A stretch of DNA of 64,000 bases from Anaeramoeba flamelloides (GCA_027625915.1 JANTQA010000032.1:4712001-4776000); one strand, 5' to 3'; shown: positions 34,401 through 47,020, counted from the first letter of the stretch. Notes: a model not told the origin generated them from the letters alone. A program made the numbers and translations.

Positions 34401-35224
34401 AATTTTATGAATTTTGTCTAGTTGAAGGTATATATCTTGAAAGGTGATGTTGTATGTAATAAACCAAGGTTTGTTTCTATTTCCTGGAAGTTTCTAATAC
34501 ATTTTCTCTCTGATTCTTTTGAATTTTTTAAATATGAAATGATCCTATTTTTTGTAACTTTTTAAAAAACTTAATTACAAAGTTTTTAAAACTATTTTAA
34601 TTGTTTCAAAATATAAAAAAGGTGTAAGTTGATTCGGTTTCGTAATTATTTTATATTTAAATAATTTTTTTATTGTTTTTTGTCTTTTATTTTTTTTTTT
34701 TTTTTTCAGTTGTGTAATTTTTTTATGTTAGATCTGAATTTTGATTTGTATGGTTGAAATAGGTGATAAAGTTGAATTGGATAAAATATAAATTCCGTGT
34801 AAAGTTATTGGTGGTATTTATTTTTTTCAAAAATTGGGAATTGTTTATGTAATTTTAAAAAAATTATTAGGGCCTGTTCTCTATCTCTCTTATCATCATT
34901 TTGCGAACATTTATTTTTATTATTATTTTTTTTATTATTATTATGAAAATGATTACTTATAAAAATTATAATACTAAGATATTTAAGGGGGTAGATACAC
35001 CATAAGACAAGATAAAAAATTGAGAGGGGAATCAGAAAAGAATATTATATTTTAGTGGCGTGTGATTGTAGATTCTCGAAAAAAATTTTTTAAAAAAATT
35101 GTTTGTTATTTTTTTTTTTTAGTAAGTTTAAACAATCAAAAAAAAAAGAGAATATATTGATAAAATAGTTTTGATTTTTTTTTTTTTTTAGATAATCTTA
35201 TTTATAAAATTTTGAGTACAATTT

Positions 35225-36240
35225 TAGAGTCAAAAGAATAACAATGCGACACTTTACATTCAATTTGGAAATTATTTGATTTTACAAACTATTTCATTTT
35301 TTGTCTTTTTGGTTTTATTTTCATTTTTTTTTTTTTCGAGTTACAAAATCTGTTTATTTAGATCTAGAATTTTTTTTTCGGTGGTTGGTAGAATGTTACA
35401 CTACAAGGAAAAATTAAATACCTAAAATTAAAGTTAGCCAAAATTATACATTGGATTTCAGTTATACTTCTTTTATCAATTATTTTTTCAAATTTATCAT
35501 AATTTTATGTAATAAAAAAAGGATAGCTATTAAACTCATGAAAATCTGAATACCCCCCTTTTCAAAAATACCGACTTTTGAAAAAACCACCTATATTTGG
35601 GGTATTTTTTTATTGGAAAAAATTGAAATGAATTAATTTTTGATAGAACATTAAGATTGAAAAACAAATAAATGTTAAAGAAATTTTACAGAAAACAACC
35701 GGGAACGTATATAAAAACTCAAACATTAGAAAAAAATAAAATGATAAAAAATATTCCAAAAACAGATAAAAATCAGATTTTCAATTTAATTTAGTAATAT
35801 CTTTTGATTAAAATATTTTGTGCTATTTTCAAATTGAAAAATATATTTCCTTTTAGACGATTAAAAAAAATACTTGAAAATTATCTCTCTACTAAGTAAA
35901 TTAAAAAATTCAAAAATTTTACAATTAAAAATGAAAAAAATATTACTAAAAAATTTCATTTTTTTTTCAATTCCTATTAATATCTATTAAAGTTGTAAAC
36001 CTTTTTGGAAATTGTTATGTATAATAATGTTTATTATATGAGTATATTTCAAAAATACAAAATTTAGAGATTTTTTTTTGAAAAAATTTTCCTTGTAGTG
36101 TAGTGTTAAGTTTCTTAAATTGAAAAAACACATACAATTAGTCCATTGTATCTTATCATTTAATCGATCAACAATTATTGGTGAAATTTCAACAAATTTA
36201 TCTATAGATTTTTCATTTAGATTGTTGCATTATTTTGGAC
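35225..36240 (-). repeat. A-family copy A6 split by element B1
   Basis: The left piece 35225-35398 and right piece 36103-36220 together follow the A-family order seen at 34111-34400 in reverse: AAATTATTTGATTTTA, TTTCGAGTTACAAAATCTG, GGTTGGTAGAA, then after B1 GTGTTAAGTTTCTTAAATT, TTATCATTTAATCGATCAAC and GGTGAAATTTCAACAAA. B1 interrupts at a TA within GTTTAGTGTTAAG. Confidence 0.65.
35399..36100. mobile_element. 702 bp TIR element B1 (CACTACAAGG ends)
   Basis: Begins CACTACAAGGAAAAATT and ends AAATTTTCCTTGTAGTG, giving terminal inverted repeats of about 16 bp. TA is present immediately outside both ends (35397-35398 and 36101-36102). Comparison with the uninterrupted A copy at 34111 shows one TA at the empty site, so the TA is a target duplication. 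The interior has no coding frame. The termini resemble plant CACTA ends by eye, but CACTA elements make 3 bp duplications, so a TA-targeting family is more likely. Confidence 0.82.
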
Positions 36241-36246
36241 ACGCTA

Positions 36247-36950
36247 CACTGCACGGATAATTTAAAAACTGAGAATTACAGTTAGCCAAAACTGTACATT
36301 GTATTTCAGTTACAGTTCTTTGATAAATTATTTTTTTTTCAAATTTATCATAATTTTATGTTATAAAAAAGGATAGTTATTAAACCCATGAAAATCTGAA
36401 TACCCCCCTTTTCAAAAATACCGACTTTTGAAAAAAAACACTTATTTTTGGGGTATTTTTTTATTAGAAAAAATTGAAATGAATTAATTTTTGATAGAAC
36501 ACTAAGATTGAAAAAATAATAAATGATAAAACAATTCCAGAAAACAATCGGGGTGTAAATAAAAACTCAAACAGGGAAAAAAATAAAATGATAAAAAATA
36601 TTCCAAAAACGGATAAAAATCAAATTTTCAATTTAATTAAGCGATATCTTTTGATTGAAATATTTTGGGTTGTTTTAAAATTGAAAAATGTGTTTCTTTT
36701 TAGACTATTAAAAAAATACTTTTAAATTATCTCTCTACTAAGTCAAATAAAAAATTCAAAAATTTTACAATTAAAAATGAAAAGAATATTACTGAAAAAT
36801 TTCATTTTTTTTTCAATTCCTATTAATATCTATTGAAGTTCTAAACCTTTTTGAAAATTGTTATGTATAATAATGCTTATTATATGAGTGTATTTCAAAA
36901 ATACAAAATTAAGAGATTTTTTTTTGAAAAAATTTTCCTTGTCTTGTAGT
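36247..36950. mobile_element. Second, more worn B element (B2)
   Basis: Aligns along its full ~700 bp with B1 in the same orientation (CAAATTTATCATAATTTTAT, TGAATACCCCCCTTTTCAAA, TTATCTCTCTACTAAGT). The ends are degraded: CACTGCACGG on the left, CCTTGTCTTGTAGT on the right. TA precedes the left end. Internal identity to B1 is very high, so the two are recent relatives. Confidence 0.78.
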
Positions 36951-37753
36951 TTTGATATTTTTGTTTTATATTTTTTTCTTTTATTTGGATAAAAATGATT
37001 ACTTATAAAAACATTAATACTGGGTTATTTAAATGTGATTTTATATTACGTTTGGTAAAATATAATAAATTGGGTTTTTGTTTTCTTATTTTTGATTTTT
37101 GATGTGAACAAATTTTTGGAATGAGGTTTATTTTTTTTTTTTTTTTGTGAGAAGATAATTTTCAATTCTTAGAATAAAACGTATACCTATTTTGTGGTTT
37201 AAAATTTGATAAAATATAATCATATTCACTTCTCCAATCCAACCAAATCCAACTATTAACAATCCTAACAAGTAATGTTTTGTGATAATTATTATTTTTT
37301 GGAATCCTTCAAACCATTAAAGTCCCACTCGTGTTTCCTTTTTTGGTTCTCTCCGTTGGAATGTTATTGTTCGTTTTAAACAAAATCTATTTACCCAAAT
37401 GTCACTGATAAAAAAAATATTTATTATTGCTTTTTGTTGTATTGAGTAAAAAATTCAAAAATGATGAAAAAATAAAAAATAAAAAATGAAAAAATTAAAT
37501 ACCACAATAGAATGTTGAAATGAGGACAAAAGATAAGTTATTCAACATTCAAAACACTATTTTAAGCAATTCAATTCAATATTCTATTGTGGTAATTTCT
37601 TTGAGACTTGGAAAAAAAATTAAAAAAATCTAATGACTGAAGTACTAAAAATAATAAAAATCAATGAGTTAAACCAAAGTAAAAAATGTAATTATCTGAT
37701 CCTCTTCAAAATTGTAAAAAAGTGCAAAATTTTCCTTCACCTTTATTACTCCC

Positions 37754-38695
37754 TTAAGTTTATTTTATGAATCAAAATTTTGTAAATGTCCTTTGATTTA
37801 TAAAATCTTATTTTGGAGAGCTGAAGGACATTTTCATTCTATTTATTTTTCAAGAATTAGTAATTTACCAATGAGGTACACTGAAAGTAACAAACCTTTT
37901 TTTTTTTTTTGATCTTTTTTTAATTTGAAAAATGTTTAAAACAAAGTCAAAATTTTACCTTTGGAATTATTGATCCCTTAAGGCTCTATTTAGACAAATT
38001 GGATTGGTCAATTAGAAAAAATTCTAAAAGATCTTTTAATCAGTAAAATAAACAAAAATTGGTCTAAACAACCTGATAGATGTTGTCTATTGAATACCTC
38101 ATTTAAGAACAAAGAATTAAGTATGATTTTACTTTTTTTAATAAAGAATGTTTGATTTTTATTAATTGTAAAAAGCAATTATTCACAGTAAAAGAAAATT
38201 TAACTATCGATTCTTATAGTTGCTCATCGAAATTGGTTATGAGTTATTGCTTTATTTCAGATTTATCAAAATGGAAAAGGTATTAACAAATTCAGATCGA
38301 TTTTATTTTGTTTCAAAACTTGTCTTATTTTTCATAATTCAATTTAATTCAACCTATCTCCGACAAATATTCAAAAATTATCAACACTTCTTACATAAAT
38401 ATATTTCCGATTTCAACGATTTCATTCTTTTCAATTTTTGTTTGTGTTTTCAAATTTGATAAACACAAACAATTGAAAATCAAAAGAAAACTTATCACTC
38501 TTCAAGTTAGAATTGTTTTGGTTTTATAAATTTTTACAAAAAATTTTTTCACCTTTTACAAACTTATTTGAAAAAAAAATACAAATGCACATATACCCAA
38601 AACCGTTGATGTCATGATACAGATTCAATTTAAACTTTAAAAAACAGTTTTTTTTTTCATTTTTTTCTCTTTCACAACTTTTTTCAAATAACAAA
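37754..38695. other. Intergenic upstream of the YgeW-like gene
   Basis: AT-rich; no gene seen. The open frames 38220-38459 (+) and 38524-38724 (-) overlap the promoter side and are Phe/Lys-rich. A T-run followed by TTTCAAATAACAAA lies immediately before the ATG. Confidence 0.5.
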
Positions 38696-40366
38696 ATGTC
38701 ATCAACCGAAGAACTTAAAAACAAAGCACTTCAATTAATTGAAAAGCTTTCAGAAACAAACCACGAATTATACGACAAACATTTTCTCAGAACTTGGGAT
38801 CATACTGATGAGACAATTAAAGCACTCGTCTATTGTATTCAAGCTTTTGAATGTATGATCAAATGTAACATTTCTTGTAAATTGTTTACTTCTGGATTGG
38901 CTGTATCAAATTTCCGTAATAACCACTTTTCTTTTTGCTTTTTTTTTTTTTTTTTTTTTTTGCTTTTTTTTCTTTTTTTTTTATTTTTTTTTCTTTTTAT
39001 TTTTTTTTCCGCTATCGTTTCGGTTTTATTTTTGGATTTGTTATTTTAAAATAATAACCTCAACGGTATATTGTATCAATAAAATTTTTTTTTTTCTCTC
39101 TTAAATGAAACTTTTTTATTTAATTGTTATCTTTTTTTTTTTTTTTTTTCCAATAAACAAACAAACAAACAAACAAAAAATTATAACCCAAATTTATGAT
39201 CAAATTAAAAAGGTGACAAATCCACCCGTACAAGATTTTCATTCCATGCCGCCACGAATCTCTTAGGATTGTCTGTACATGAAATTGATGAAACCAAATC
39301 CCAAGTTGCCCATGGTGAAACTGTTCGTGAAACAGCAAACATGACTTCTTTTTACACAGAAGCCATTGGTATCAGAGACGACATCTTCCTTGGACAAGGA
39401 TACAAATACCAAAAAGAAGTTGCAGACTCGATTGACGAAGGGTATGAAAAAGGTGTCTTAAACACAAGACCAGTTGTTGTCGACTTGCAAAACGATGAAG
39501 ACCATTCTTCACAAGCAATGTGCGATCTTGTTCATCTCATCGATCAATTTGGATCCCTTGAAGCTCTTAAAGGAAAAAAAATTGCAATGACTTGGGCTTA
39601 TTCTCCAGTATGCTTTTAATTTTTTACAATCCAATTTTTTTGCATTTTTTTTTTTTTTTAAATTTTGAATTTTTTTGTGTTATTTCCCGACTAACATTTT
39701 TCTAATTTTAACAAACAAACAAACCAAACCAAAAAACACGATATATTTCGATACATATATTAGTCATATGGAAAACCACTTTCCGTCCCACAAGGAATTA
39801 TTGGCTTAATGTCAAGATTCGGAATGGACGTTCATTTAGCATACCCAGAAGGTTACGACCTAATTCCAGAAGTTGTTGAGATCGCCAAAGAGAATTCCAA
39901 AAAAAGCGGCGGAAGCTTTACAGTCTCAAATTCAATGGAAGAAGCATTCCAAGATGCCGATATTGTATACCCAAAAAGTTGGGCACCATTTTCAATCATG
40001 CAAGAAAGAACCGAACTTCTTTTACAAGGAAGCGCTGGAAAAGAAGGGTTAGAGAAACTTGAAAAAAAATGTTTGTTGAATAACACCAAATACAAGGATT
40101 GGGAATGCACAGAAGAAAAAATGAAATTAACCAAAAAGGGTGAAGCTCTCTATATGCATTGTCTCCCTGCCGATATTACAGGTGTCTCATGTAAAGAAGG
40201 TGAAGTTTCAAAAGAAGTTTTTGAAAAATATCGTATCAAAACCTACAAAGAAGCTAGCCACAAAATGTATCATATTGCTTCTGTTATTGCATTATCCAAA
40301 TTCAAGAACTTACCTGAAATCCTGAAAAAGAAAGTTTTAGAGGCCCCTAAAAAGAAATTAAACTAA
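38696..40366 (+). CDS. ygeW: YgeW-type knotted carbamoyltransferase, three exons
   Basis: Exons 38696-38915, 39213-39607 and 39764-40366 join at GT-AG sites (phases 1 and 0) to give 405 residues; E. coli YgeW has about 396. The match is strong along the whole length: DHTDETIKALV in the N-terminal region, STRTRF at 77-82 (carbamoyl-phosphate loop), KSQVAHGETVRETANM, IAMTWAYSP at the exon 2 end, YGKPLSVPQGIIGLMSRFGM, DADIVYPKSWAPF, and MHCLPADITGVSCKEGEV with HCLP at 337-340. These set it apart from ornithine and aspartate carbamoyltransferases. In bacteria ygeW lies with genes for anaerobic purine/urate breakdown; the exact reaction is not settled. No targeting peptide is obvious, so the protein is probably cytosolic. 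A bacterial-type gene with two introns (297 and 156 bp) points to an old, established transfer. Exon 1 ends just before long T-runs. Confidence 0.93.
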
Positions 40367-41500
40367 TTTAGTTTCAAATTTTTTTTTATTTATTATTTAG
40401 TTGCTCAGGAACTATTTTTTTTTTTTTTTATAATTTTTGAAATTAAATACCTTTAATTTTAAACTATTATACAATTTGTTAAATTTCCTCTTCTTGGTCT
40501 TCATCAACAGCATCATCTTCTTCTTTGTCTCCCTTTTCTTATTTTTGCCTTGTCTTTTCTTTTCTTTTCTTTTTTTAGTTCAGTGTACTTCTGTTCCTGA
40601 TAATTAAATTGAAAGAATTTAATAAAAATTTAATAAAAAATGGATTGTTTTTTTTTTAAAAAATTGTGAGTTTGATCCATTTTTAAAATTATTCCTTTAA
40701 TTTTATTAGAAATAAAAAATTACAGATACTTTAAATTTTATTTCTTTTTGTAAAAGTTTCTTTTCAAGTGATATCAAGTGTATGATTATTTTAAATTTCT
40801 TTCATAATTTTATCTGCTTGTAATGAAATTCTTATATGAATTTATAATTATTTTTGAATCAGAATAGAAATAATTTAAATCCAAATTTTATTTATTTTAA
40901 CCTCATTGGGGAATAGTTTTGTTGTTGATTTTCTTCATTGAAAAACTGAGTAGAGATTGTGTGTAAATGTGTTGTTGTTTGTGCTATATGTAGACATATT
41001 TACATCTATGCCTTTTAATTAAAAAGGATTAATATGTACATCGATTTTTTATTTTTTTTTTCTTATTGTTTTTTTCTAAAAGGGTAAATTCAAACCTAAA
41101 AATTGAGAAAACATGAATTTAATTATAGTTAGAATAAAATAATTATAAAAATTTTACACAATACAAAAATTTTAATGTTTAATAAAAAAAAAATCAAATA
41201 ATAATTATTTCTTTGGTTAGAAATTAAATTCCAAAATTTTGAAATATTAAAAAGAAACTTAAAGAATAATATTTTTTATTTTTTGAAAAAAATATAAATA
41301 ATTTTTATTTTAGCAACTATTGCTATAATTTTTTATATTTTGTTTTTTTTTTTTTTTCATTTTTTTTACTTTTTAAGATATTTAATATGTTTTGTTATAT
41401 TATTATATCCATTATTTTGTTGAAAAAATAACTTGGTGTTAGTTAAATATTTTAAAAAACAGATTAGTTGGATAGAATCCAACCACTTGATGGATCAATA
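40367..41500. other. Intergenic; possible acidic C-terminal exon relic on the minus strand at 40479-40600
   Basis: On the minus strand, 40540-40479 reads KGDKEEDDAVDEDQEEEI then TAA, and just upstream (40600-40545) an adjacent frame reads EQKYTELKKEKKRKDKAK. This looks like the charged tail of a protein, but the two pieces lie in different frames and no upstream exon was found. The rest is AT-rich. The feature could be a worn gene tail. Confidence 0.3.
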
Positions 41501-41694
41501 CATTCGGTTCCACTTTTAAGACACAAACTTCAACGAGAATTAAGGCACAAAAAAAACCCCACATTAAGGTACAAAATTCAAATTCTAGTAAATTAATTTG
41601 TATAAAAAAAATTCCAAAAAATGTGCTTTAATTTGGGATTTTTATGCGCCTTAAATTTGGTTCAAAGTTTGTATCTTAAAAGTGGAACTGACTA
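41501..41694. mobile_element. TA-flanked palindromic MITE, copy M5
   Basis: 194 bp, left end CATTCGGTTCCACTTTTAAG, right end AAAAGTGGAACTGACTA. TA lies on both sides (41499-41500 and 41695-41696). More diverged than M2-M4. Confidence 0.82.
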
Positions 41695-41791
41695 TAGTTG
41701 TTAAGACAATTTCAAGAAATGTATCTATACATTTTTTTGTTCTGTTCATTTCATCATTGTGAACATAACTAGTTTGATTTTTTTCATTTTA

Positions 41792-41986
41792 CAACCAGTT
41801 TGACTTTTATGGTTCAAATTTTGAAATAAATTTCAGGAAAAAATAATTCCAAATTAATACAGAAAATTTTGGAATTTTTTACTAAATTTATTATAATATA
41901 TTCTTGGAATTTTTTAGCTTGATTTAGTTAAATTTTGTACCTTAGATAGTAGTTAAAAGTTGGTGTCTTAAAAGTGGAACTTGCTG
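41792..41986. mobile_element. TA-flanked palindromic MITE, copy M6 (worn)
   Basis: 195 bp, left end CAACCAGTTTGACTTTTATG, right end AAAAGTGGAACTTGCTG. TA lies on both sides (41790-41791 and 41987-41988). Its length matches the family and the arms still pair, but it is the most diverged copy. It lies only about 97 bp from M5 in the same orientation. Confidence 0.7.
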
Positions 41987-42020
41987 TAAATAACTTTTAT
42001 TTTATTTGAATTAAGTGGGT

Positions 42021-42034
42021 TACACACACACACA

Positions 42035-42067
<33 letters not shown>

Positions 42068-42088
42068 CCATATATATATATATATATT
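42021..42088 (+). repeat. (CA)n/(TA)n compound microsatellite
   Basis: CA repeat at 42021-42067 with one interruption, followed directly by a TA repeat to 42088. Confidence 0.95.
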
Positions 42089-42539
42089 AGAGGACTGTAA
42101 TTATCAAAAAAAAACACAATAAAAAAAATTAATACTATTCTCATTATTGGAAAATAAAAAATTGAAATACATAAAAAAAATAATTAGATTTTATTAATCT
42201 TTTTAGTAATATATCAACTTATTTTCTTTATTTTTAAATTTATATAAAACATATTAAAGAAACTAGTGTTATACTCTTAAACATTCTTTATCTCTATTTG
42301 TTCTCAAGTATATCTTCAATTTACATTTTCAATATTAAATTTGTAATATTATACAATATTTAGAAAAATCCAATCGAAATAAAAAAAAAATTTAAATTTC
42401 TTCAAAAATTATTAAATCTAGCTTACTTATTAATCCTTAATTATAAAAACTCATTATAATTTAAAAAAAAATATTTTTAGGCATATTTTAAAAGATTGAA
42501 TTTGATTTCTTAGATTTACTCAAAAACTAACTCTTATGT

Positions 42540-42952
42540 AAAAAAAAGTGAAACAGGAAAAAAAGTTCAACATTGTTTTTAATTGTAAACATTTCCGAAA
42601 ACCAAAAGTAAAACCACACAAAAGAAACCAATTAACTTCAAAAAATAATTCATTACATAATTTTCAATCAAACCAACAAATATAATTTAAATCCATTTAC
42701 ATACCGAAATCATGAGATTAGTTTTCGAGATCATAAAAATAGCTAATTTTAAGAACAAATTTTTAATAATTGATCAATCAAAGAAAAGCCCATATCAAAA
42801 GATAATATTAAAAAAACTGTTCTTGTGTTGAATCCTCCTTTTTTTCCTCATTTCTTCTTTTATTAATTGATTTTACTTTGAATTTTCAGGTCTCCTTAAG
42901 GTTCCCAATAAAAAACAATGTTGAACTTTTTTTCCTTGTTTCACTTTTTTTC
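42540..42952. mobile_element. ~410 bp TIR element just upstream of SEC24
   Basis: About 40 bp at 42541-42580 (AGTGAAACAGG, then AAAGTTCAACATTGTTTTT) recur inverted at 42911-42951 (AAAACAATGTTGAACTTTT, then CCTTGTTTCACTTTTTTT). The interior has no coding frame. A partial relative lies at about 19938-20000. The right end is about 190 bp before the SEC24 ATG. Confidence 0.75.
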
Positions 42953-43143
42953 CCAAATGATAAAACATAATCTCTGCTTAATAGGATAAAAAATGGGTTT
43001 TTTAAATTCTTTTCAAGGATATAGAGTTATACTAACTTCCAAAACTGGTATGTATTTATACTGAGATTTCATGTTTCTTTATGTTGTTTTTTACAAGGAT
43101 TTGAAAAATAATTTCATTTTTTGTGATTTTATGTATTTTTTCA

Positions 43144-46100
43144 ATGATACCTATTTACCCATATCATTTAAATCCCCAAGACCTTACTGATCAAAAGAAA
43201 AAGAAAAAACAAAAAACTGAACAAACAGGTGGCTCACTTCCAACGTTAGACTTATCGCCACAAGGTAATTTTACACCACACAATTTTTTCTGAAAATTCA
43301 ATCTCTCTTTCTTGTTGGGTTGGTGTGTTTGAAAAAAACAAAAAATAAAAGAGACAATATGGTTCAAAATTTAATTTCTTTTGCTTTGTTTCTTTATTCT
43401 TTTTCTTTTGGCTGTGCTTTTCGAAATAACCAATACTTCAAAATTTTCATTTGTAATCAAAAGAAATTCAACAATTATCTGCACCTCCTTTATATGTTTC
43501 AAGTTCGCTTCAACGGCATCCCAAAGATTATCCGTTGTCTATCAATAACCCGATCCCAGCTGTTGTATTAATCCGGCCCTTTGCAGAAAGCAGTCGGACA
43601 ATTGGGAATGGTAAGGTGAGTGTACCTTTAATTAGTTATCCAAAATATAATATAGTTCGTTGTAAGTGTGGATCTTATGTCAATTGCTTTACTCCATTTG
43701 TGTATAATAACACAAAATGGATTTGTATTATTTGTGGCAAAGCAAATGACACACCAACTTGGTATTACTCTTATTTGAATAATAATAATAAAAATAATAA
43801 TAATAATATTAATGATCAAAATAACAAGAACATCCAAAAGAATAATCAAAAAAATCAAAAATCGAAAAGCAAATTACCAGAATTAAATTCAGCTGTTTAT
43901 GATTTTGTTGCTGGTAGTCAATTTACTGTTCGGCCGCCACCCCCACCAATTTATTGCTTTGTTATTGACGTCAGCGAACAGTCCATTCTTAATGGATCGC
44001 TTAATCTGATCTGTTTGCAAATCAAGCGGTGGGTTGAAAAAAGAAAAAAAATGTGCGACAAAACAACACGAGTTGCGTTCATTACTGCAAATGCAAGTGT
44101 TCAGGCATATATTTTGGGAAAGAATTGCCTAAAGCCACATCGGATTGAAATTACGGAAACTGAGAGTGTGTATGTCCCGTCCCCGACGGGGCTCCTAGTA
44201 AACCTTTACGAAAGAAGCGAATTAATAACCAAATTGCTCGAACAGATACCACGAATGTACAGCCCTGTCAAAATTACGAAACAAAACAAGGCTTCGTTTC
44301 AGAAAAGAACTACAAAAGAAAATTGCTTGTCATCAGCACTGATCGTAGCCTATAAGCTAATTGTCAAATTTGGTGGCAAGATCCTGATTTTCCAAAGCAC
44401 ACTTCCTACGGTTGGATCTGCACCAATGAAAAAACGAGAAAACCAGAAACTAGTTGGCACACTAAATGAAAAAAAATTGTTGTCACCAGAGATCGAAACG
44501 CAAAGTGGCCTATTTTATAAAAATTATGCTATCTCCTGTAATAAGAACCACATTTCTGTTTCTTTATTTTTATTTAAAAATTGTTTTCTTGATGTTGGCA
44601 CTTTATCGGTATTACCAAAACTAACTGCTGGTCAAATATTTATGTACCAAAATTTTGGCAAACACTCAAACACAATACAGAGCTTTAAAAAGGATTTAAA
44701 ATACTTTTTAAAAAGAAAAAAAAATTGGGAAGCGATTACCAGAATTCGGGTTTCAAATGGTTTACAAATTAAGAAATTTTTTGGCAAATTTATCTGTAAC
44801 ACACAAAAGGTATTGGCAGTTCCGGCCATTTCCCCAGACGACTGTTATTTAATTGAATTAAATACAAACATAAATGCAGAATTATCTAATTATATTGCAA
44901 TCCAAACAGGAATAGTGTAAGAATTTCTTTTGTAATAATTTATTACATGCTTAATTCCATTTTATCTTCTTCATTAAAAAGAGTTAAATTAGATCGACCA
45001 TCATTTTTAAAAAATTGTTCCAAAAAAAGCTTTCTAAAAAAAAATTATTATTGCAACTATTTTAAGGACGAGCCAGATTTTATGCTCTCTGAGGGTTGAA
45101 ACACAATATTGTAAATATAAAAAATGATTTTAAAGACAGCAGATTAAAGGAAAGCCCAAATTTTGCCAATTTTTAGGATCTTAAGGTTTTATTTGAAATG
45201 GAAACATTTATTGATCCCAAAAACGTTTATTGATTAAAAACTTTTCCAAATTAAACAAGGCAAAATTTAAAATCGATTTTTTTTTTTTTACATATTATGT
45301 AAAGGAAACTCCACTTTTTTTTCAAGTCTAGTTATACACCTACACCCTAAACACCAACACTTTAAAAGAAAGTAGAGAGAACTTTGGATAAGAAAATTTT
45401 AATTTTCAAACCTTTTCAAGGCAAATTTCTAATTTGGATTGAAGAAAAATAGTTTTGTCCAAATGATAAATTTTCGAAAAAAAAAAAAAGACAAAATTTG
45501 AACAAGATCTCTTGACTCAACCTAATTTAAAGTTAATAAATATGTTTCTATTTATAAAAGTAGTATCTATGGAGCACGGAATTCGGAAAGCCCTTAAAAA
45601 AACTGTGAACTAAAAGTTTTATCAAGTGTTACCCAAATTGCTTATAACTAGCGAATCAGACTATTTGAAGCACTGTGTATAAAGCTTCCAGTCAACAAAA
45701 TTTAAAAAAAAGCTGTATAACAGTTGTGAAAATTTAGATGTAACCATTTTCAGAAGAGTATCAAAACTTTTTTAACACTATTTAAAACTAAACTCTTTTC
45801 CAATAATAACAACCTATTTAAAAATGAAAAAACATTATTTTTTTAAAAAATATTTCAATAATCATGTTTTTAAAATAAGAAAATATTTTGACTTGAAAAT
45901 GAGTTATCTCTTGTGATGCTATAGTAATTTAATTTCTTTTCTAACAAAAAAATATTTTAAATTTGAATGAAATTGTATTATTGTGATTGTTTGAACCATT
46001 TAAACTGTGTATAAAATTTTGATTTTTAGTTTAGGTTGACAAAATATTTTAAATAAATGAAAAAAAAAATCGATACGTTTTTTATTACAAAATGTGGTAC

Positions 46101-47020
46101 TACGGCCAGATTCAATAAAAAACTGGAAATAAGACAAGGATAAAAACGATTTTTTAAACAATGGAATAATGTTATAATTTCCACTTCTCTGAGAAAATTT
46201 TGTCAAGATTCAATCTCTTTGGGAAACGAATTTTACGAATCAAAAAGAAAAAAAATAACCACCAATTTTAACACTTACAGAATATCATATAAAATTGAGA
46301 TCAGAAACTTTCATACCTTTTATTAAAATAATGTTACATTAATGTAGTCAGTATCACTTTTAAGGAAAAACTTTGAACGAAATTTAAGACACAAAATTCT
46401 CAAATTAAGGCACATTTTTTGGAAAATATTTTTCTCACAGTTTATTTTCCCCAAATCCAAATTTTTGTACTTTAATTTGTAATTTTTACTTTGTATTCAA
46501 TTTGGTTCTAAGTTTGTGCCTTGAAGTGATACTAATCGTAACCAAATTGTCTTATTAAGTTTAAATAAAAATAAGGTTTTGAAAAATTTTGGATATTTGA
46601 ATAATTGTATTAAAATTTATTTTAAAATATATTTATTAAATGTAATCTTCAAAAAAGTAAACTCTTTTTCAAAAATTGTGACTCACCTGAAATAATAAAT
46701 TGAAAAAAAAAATTTATCCTTTAGTATTCAAGAACAATTAATAACTAAATATGATTTGTAATTCACTTTTAAGTCATTCTAAATCTATAAAAGCCTGATA
46801 TATTAAAAATTAAAAAAAAATAAAACCAAAAACTAAAAAAAAGTGAGTCACAATTTTTGAAATGAGCATTACCCATTTTTTATTACTGAACTTTCACTGA
46901 AAAAAAGTTGAACAACAATATTTTTTTATGAATAATTTAATCCATTTTCAAAGACATTACATTCTCAATTTTCTTAGTGATTATTTGTCTTTTCGAAGAT
47001 CTCTTTTTTTTTCCACATGA

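Larger units (their letters stand above)
34987..37753 (+). mobile_element. TTAA-flanked element C1, inflated by nested insertions
   Basis: The left end GGGGGTAGATACACCATAAG follows TTAA (34983-34986), and the right end ATTACTCCC precedes TTAA (37754-37757). Its two outer parts (about 34987-35165 and 37090-37753) match the compact copy C2 at 52554-53370 in reverse orientation, including GTGGCGTGTGAT, GAGAATATATTGATA, GAGAAGATAATTTT, a conserved hairpin around CACAATAGAATGTTGA, and CTGATCCTCTTCAAAAT. The ~1.9 kb between is foreign: an A-family copy split by B1, then B2. Confidence 0.72.

Noticed and set aside
35399-36100. True CACTA (En/Spm) transposon
   Set aside because: The ends look alike, but the target duplication seen is TA (2 bp), not 3 bp, and no transposase is present.
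40140-40325. Alternative-frame ORF within YgeW exon 3
   Set aside because: Overlaps the conserved HCLP-containing frame and has no family similarity.
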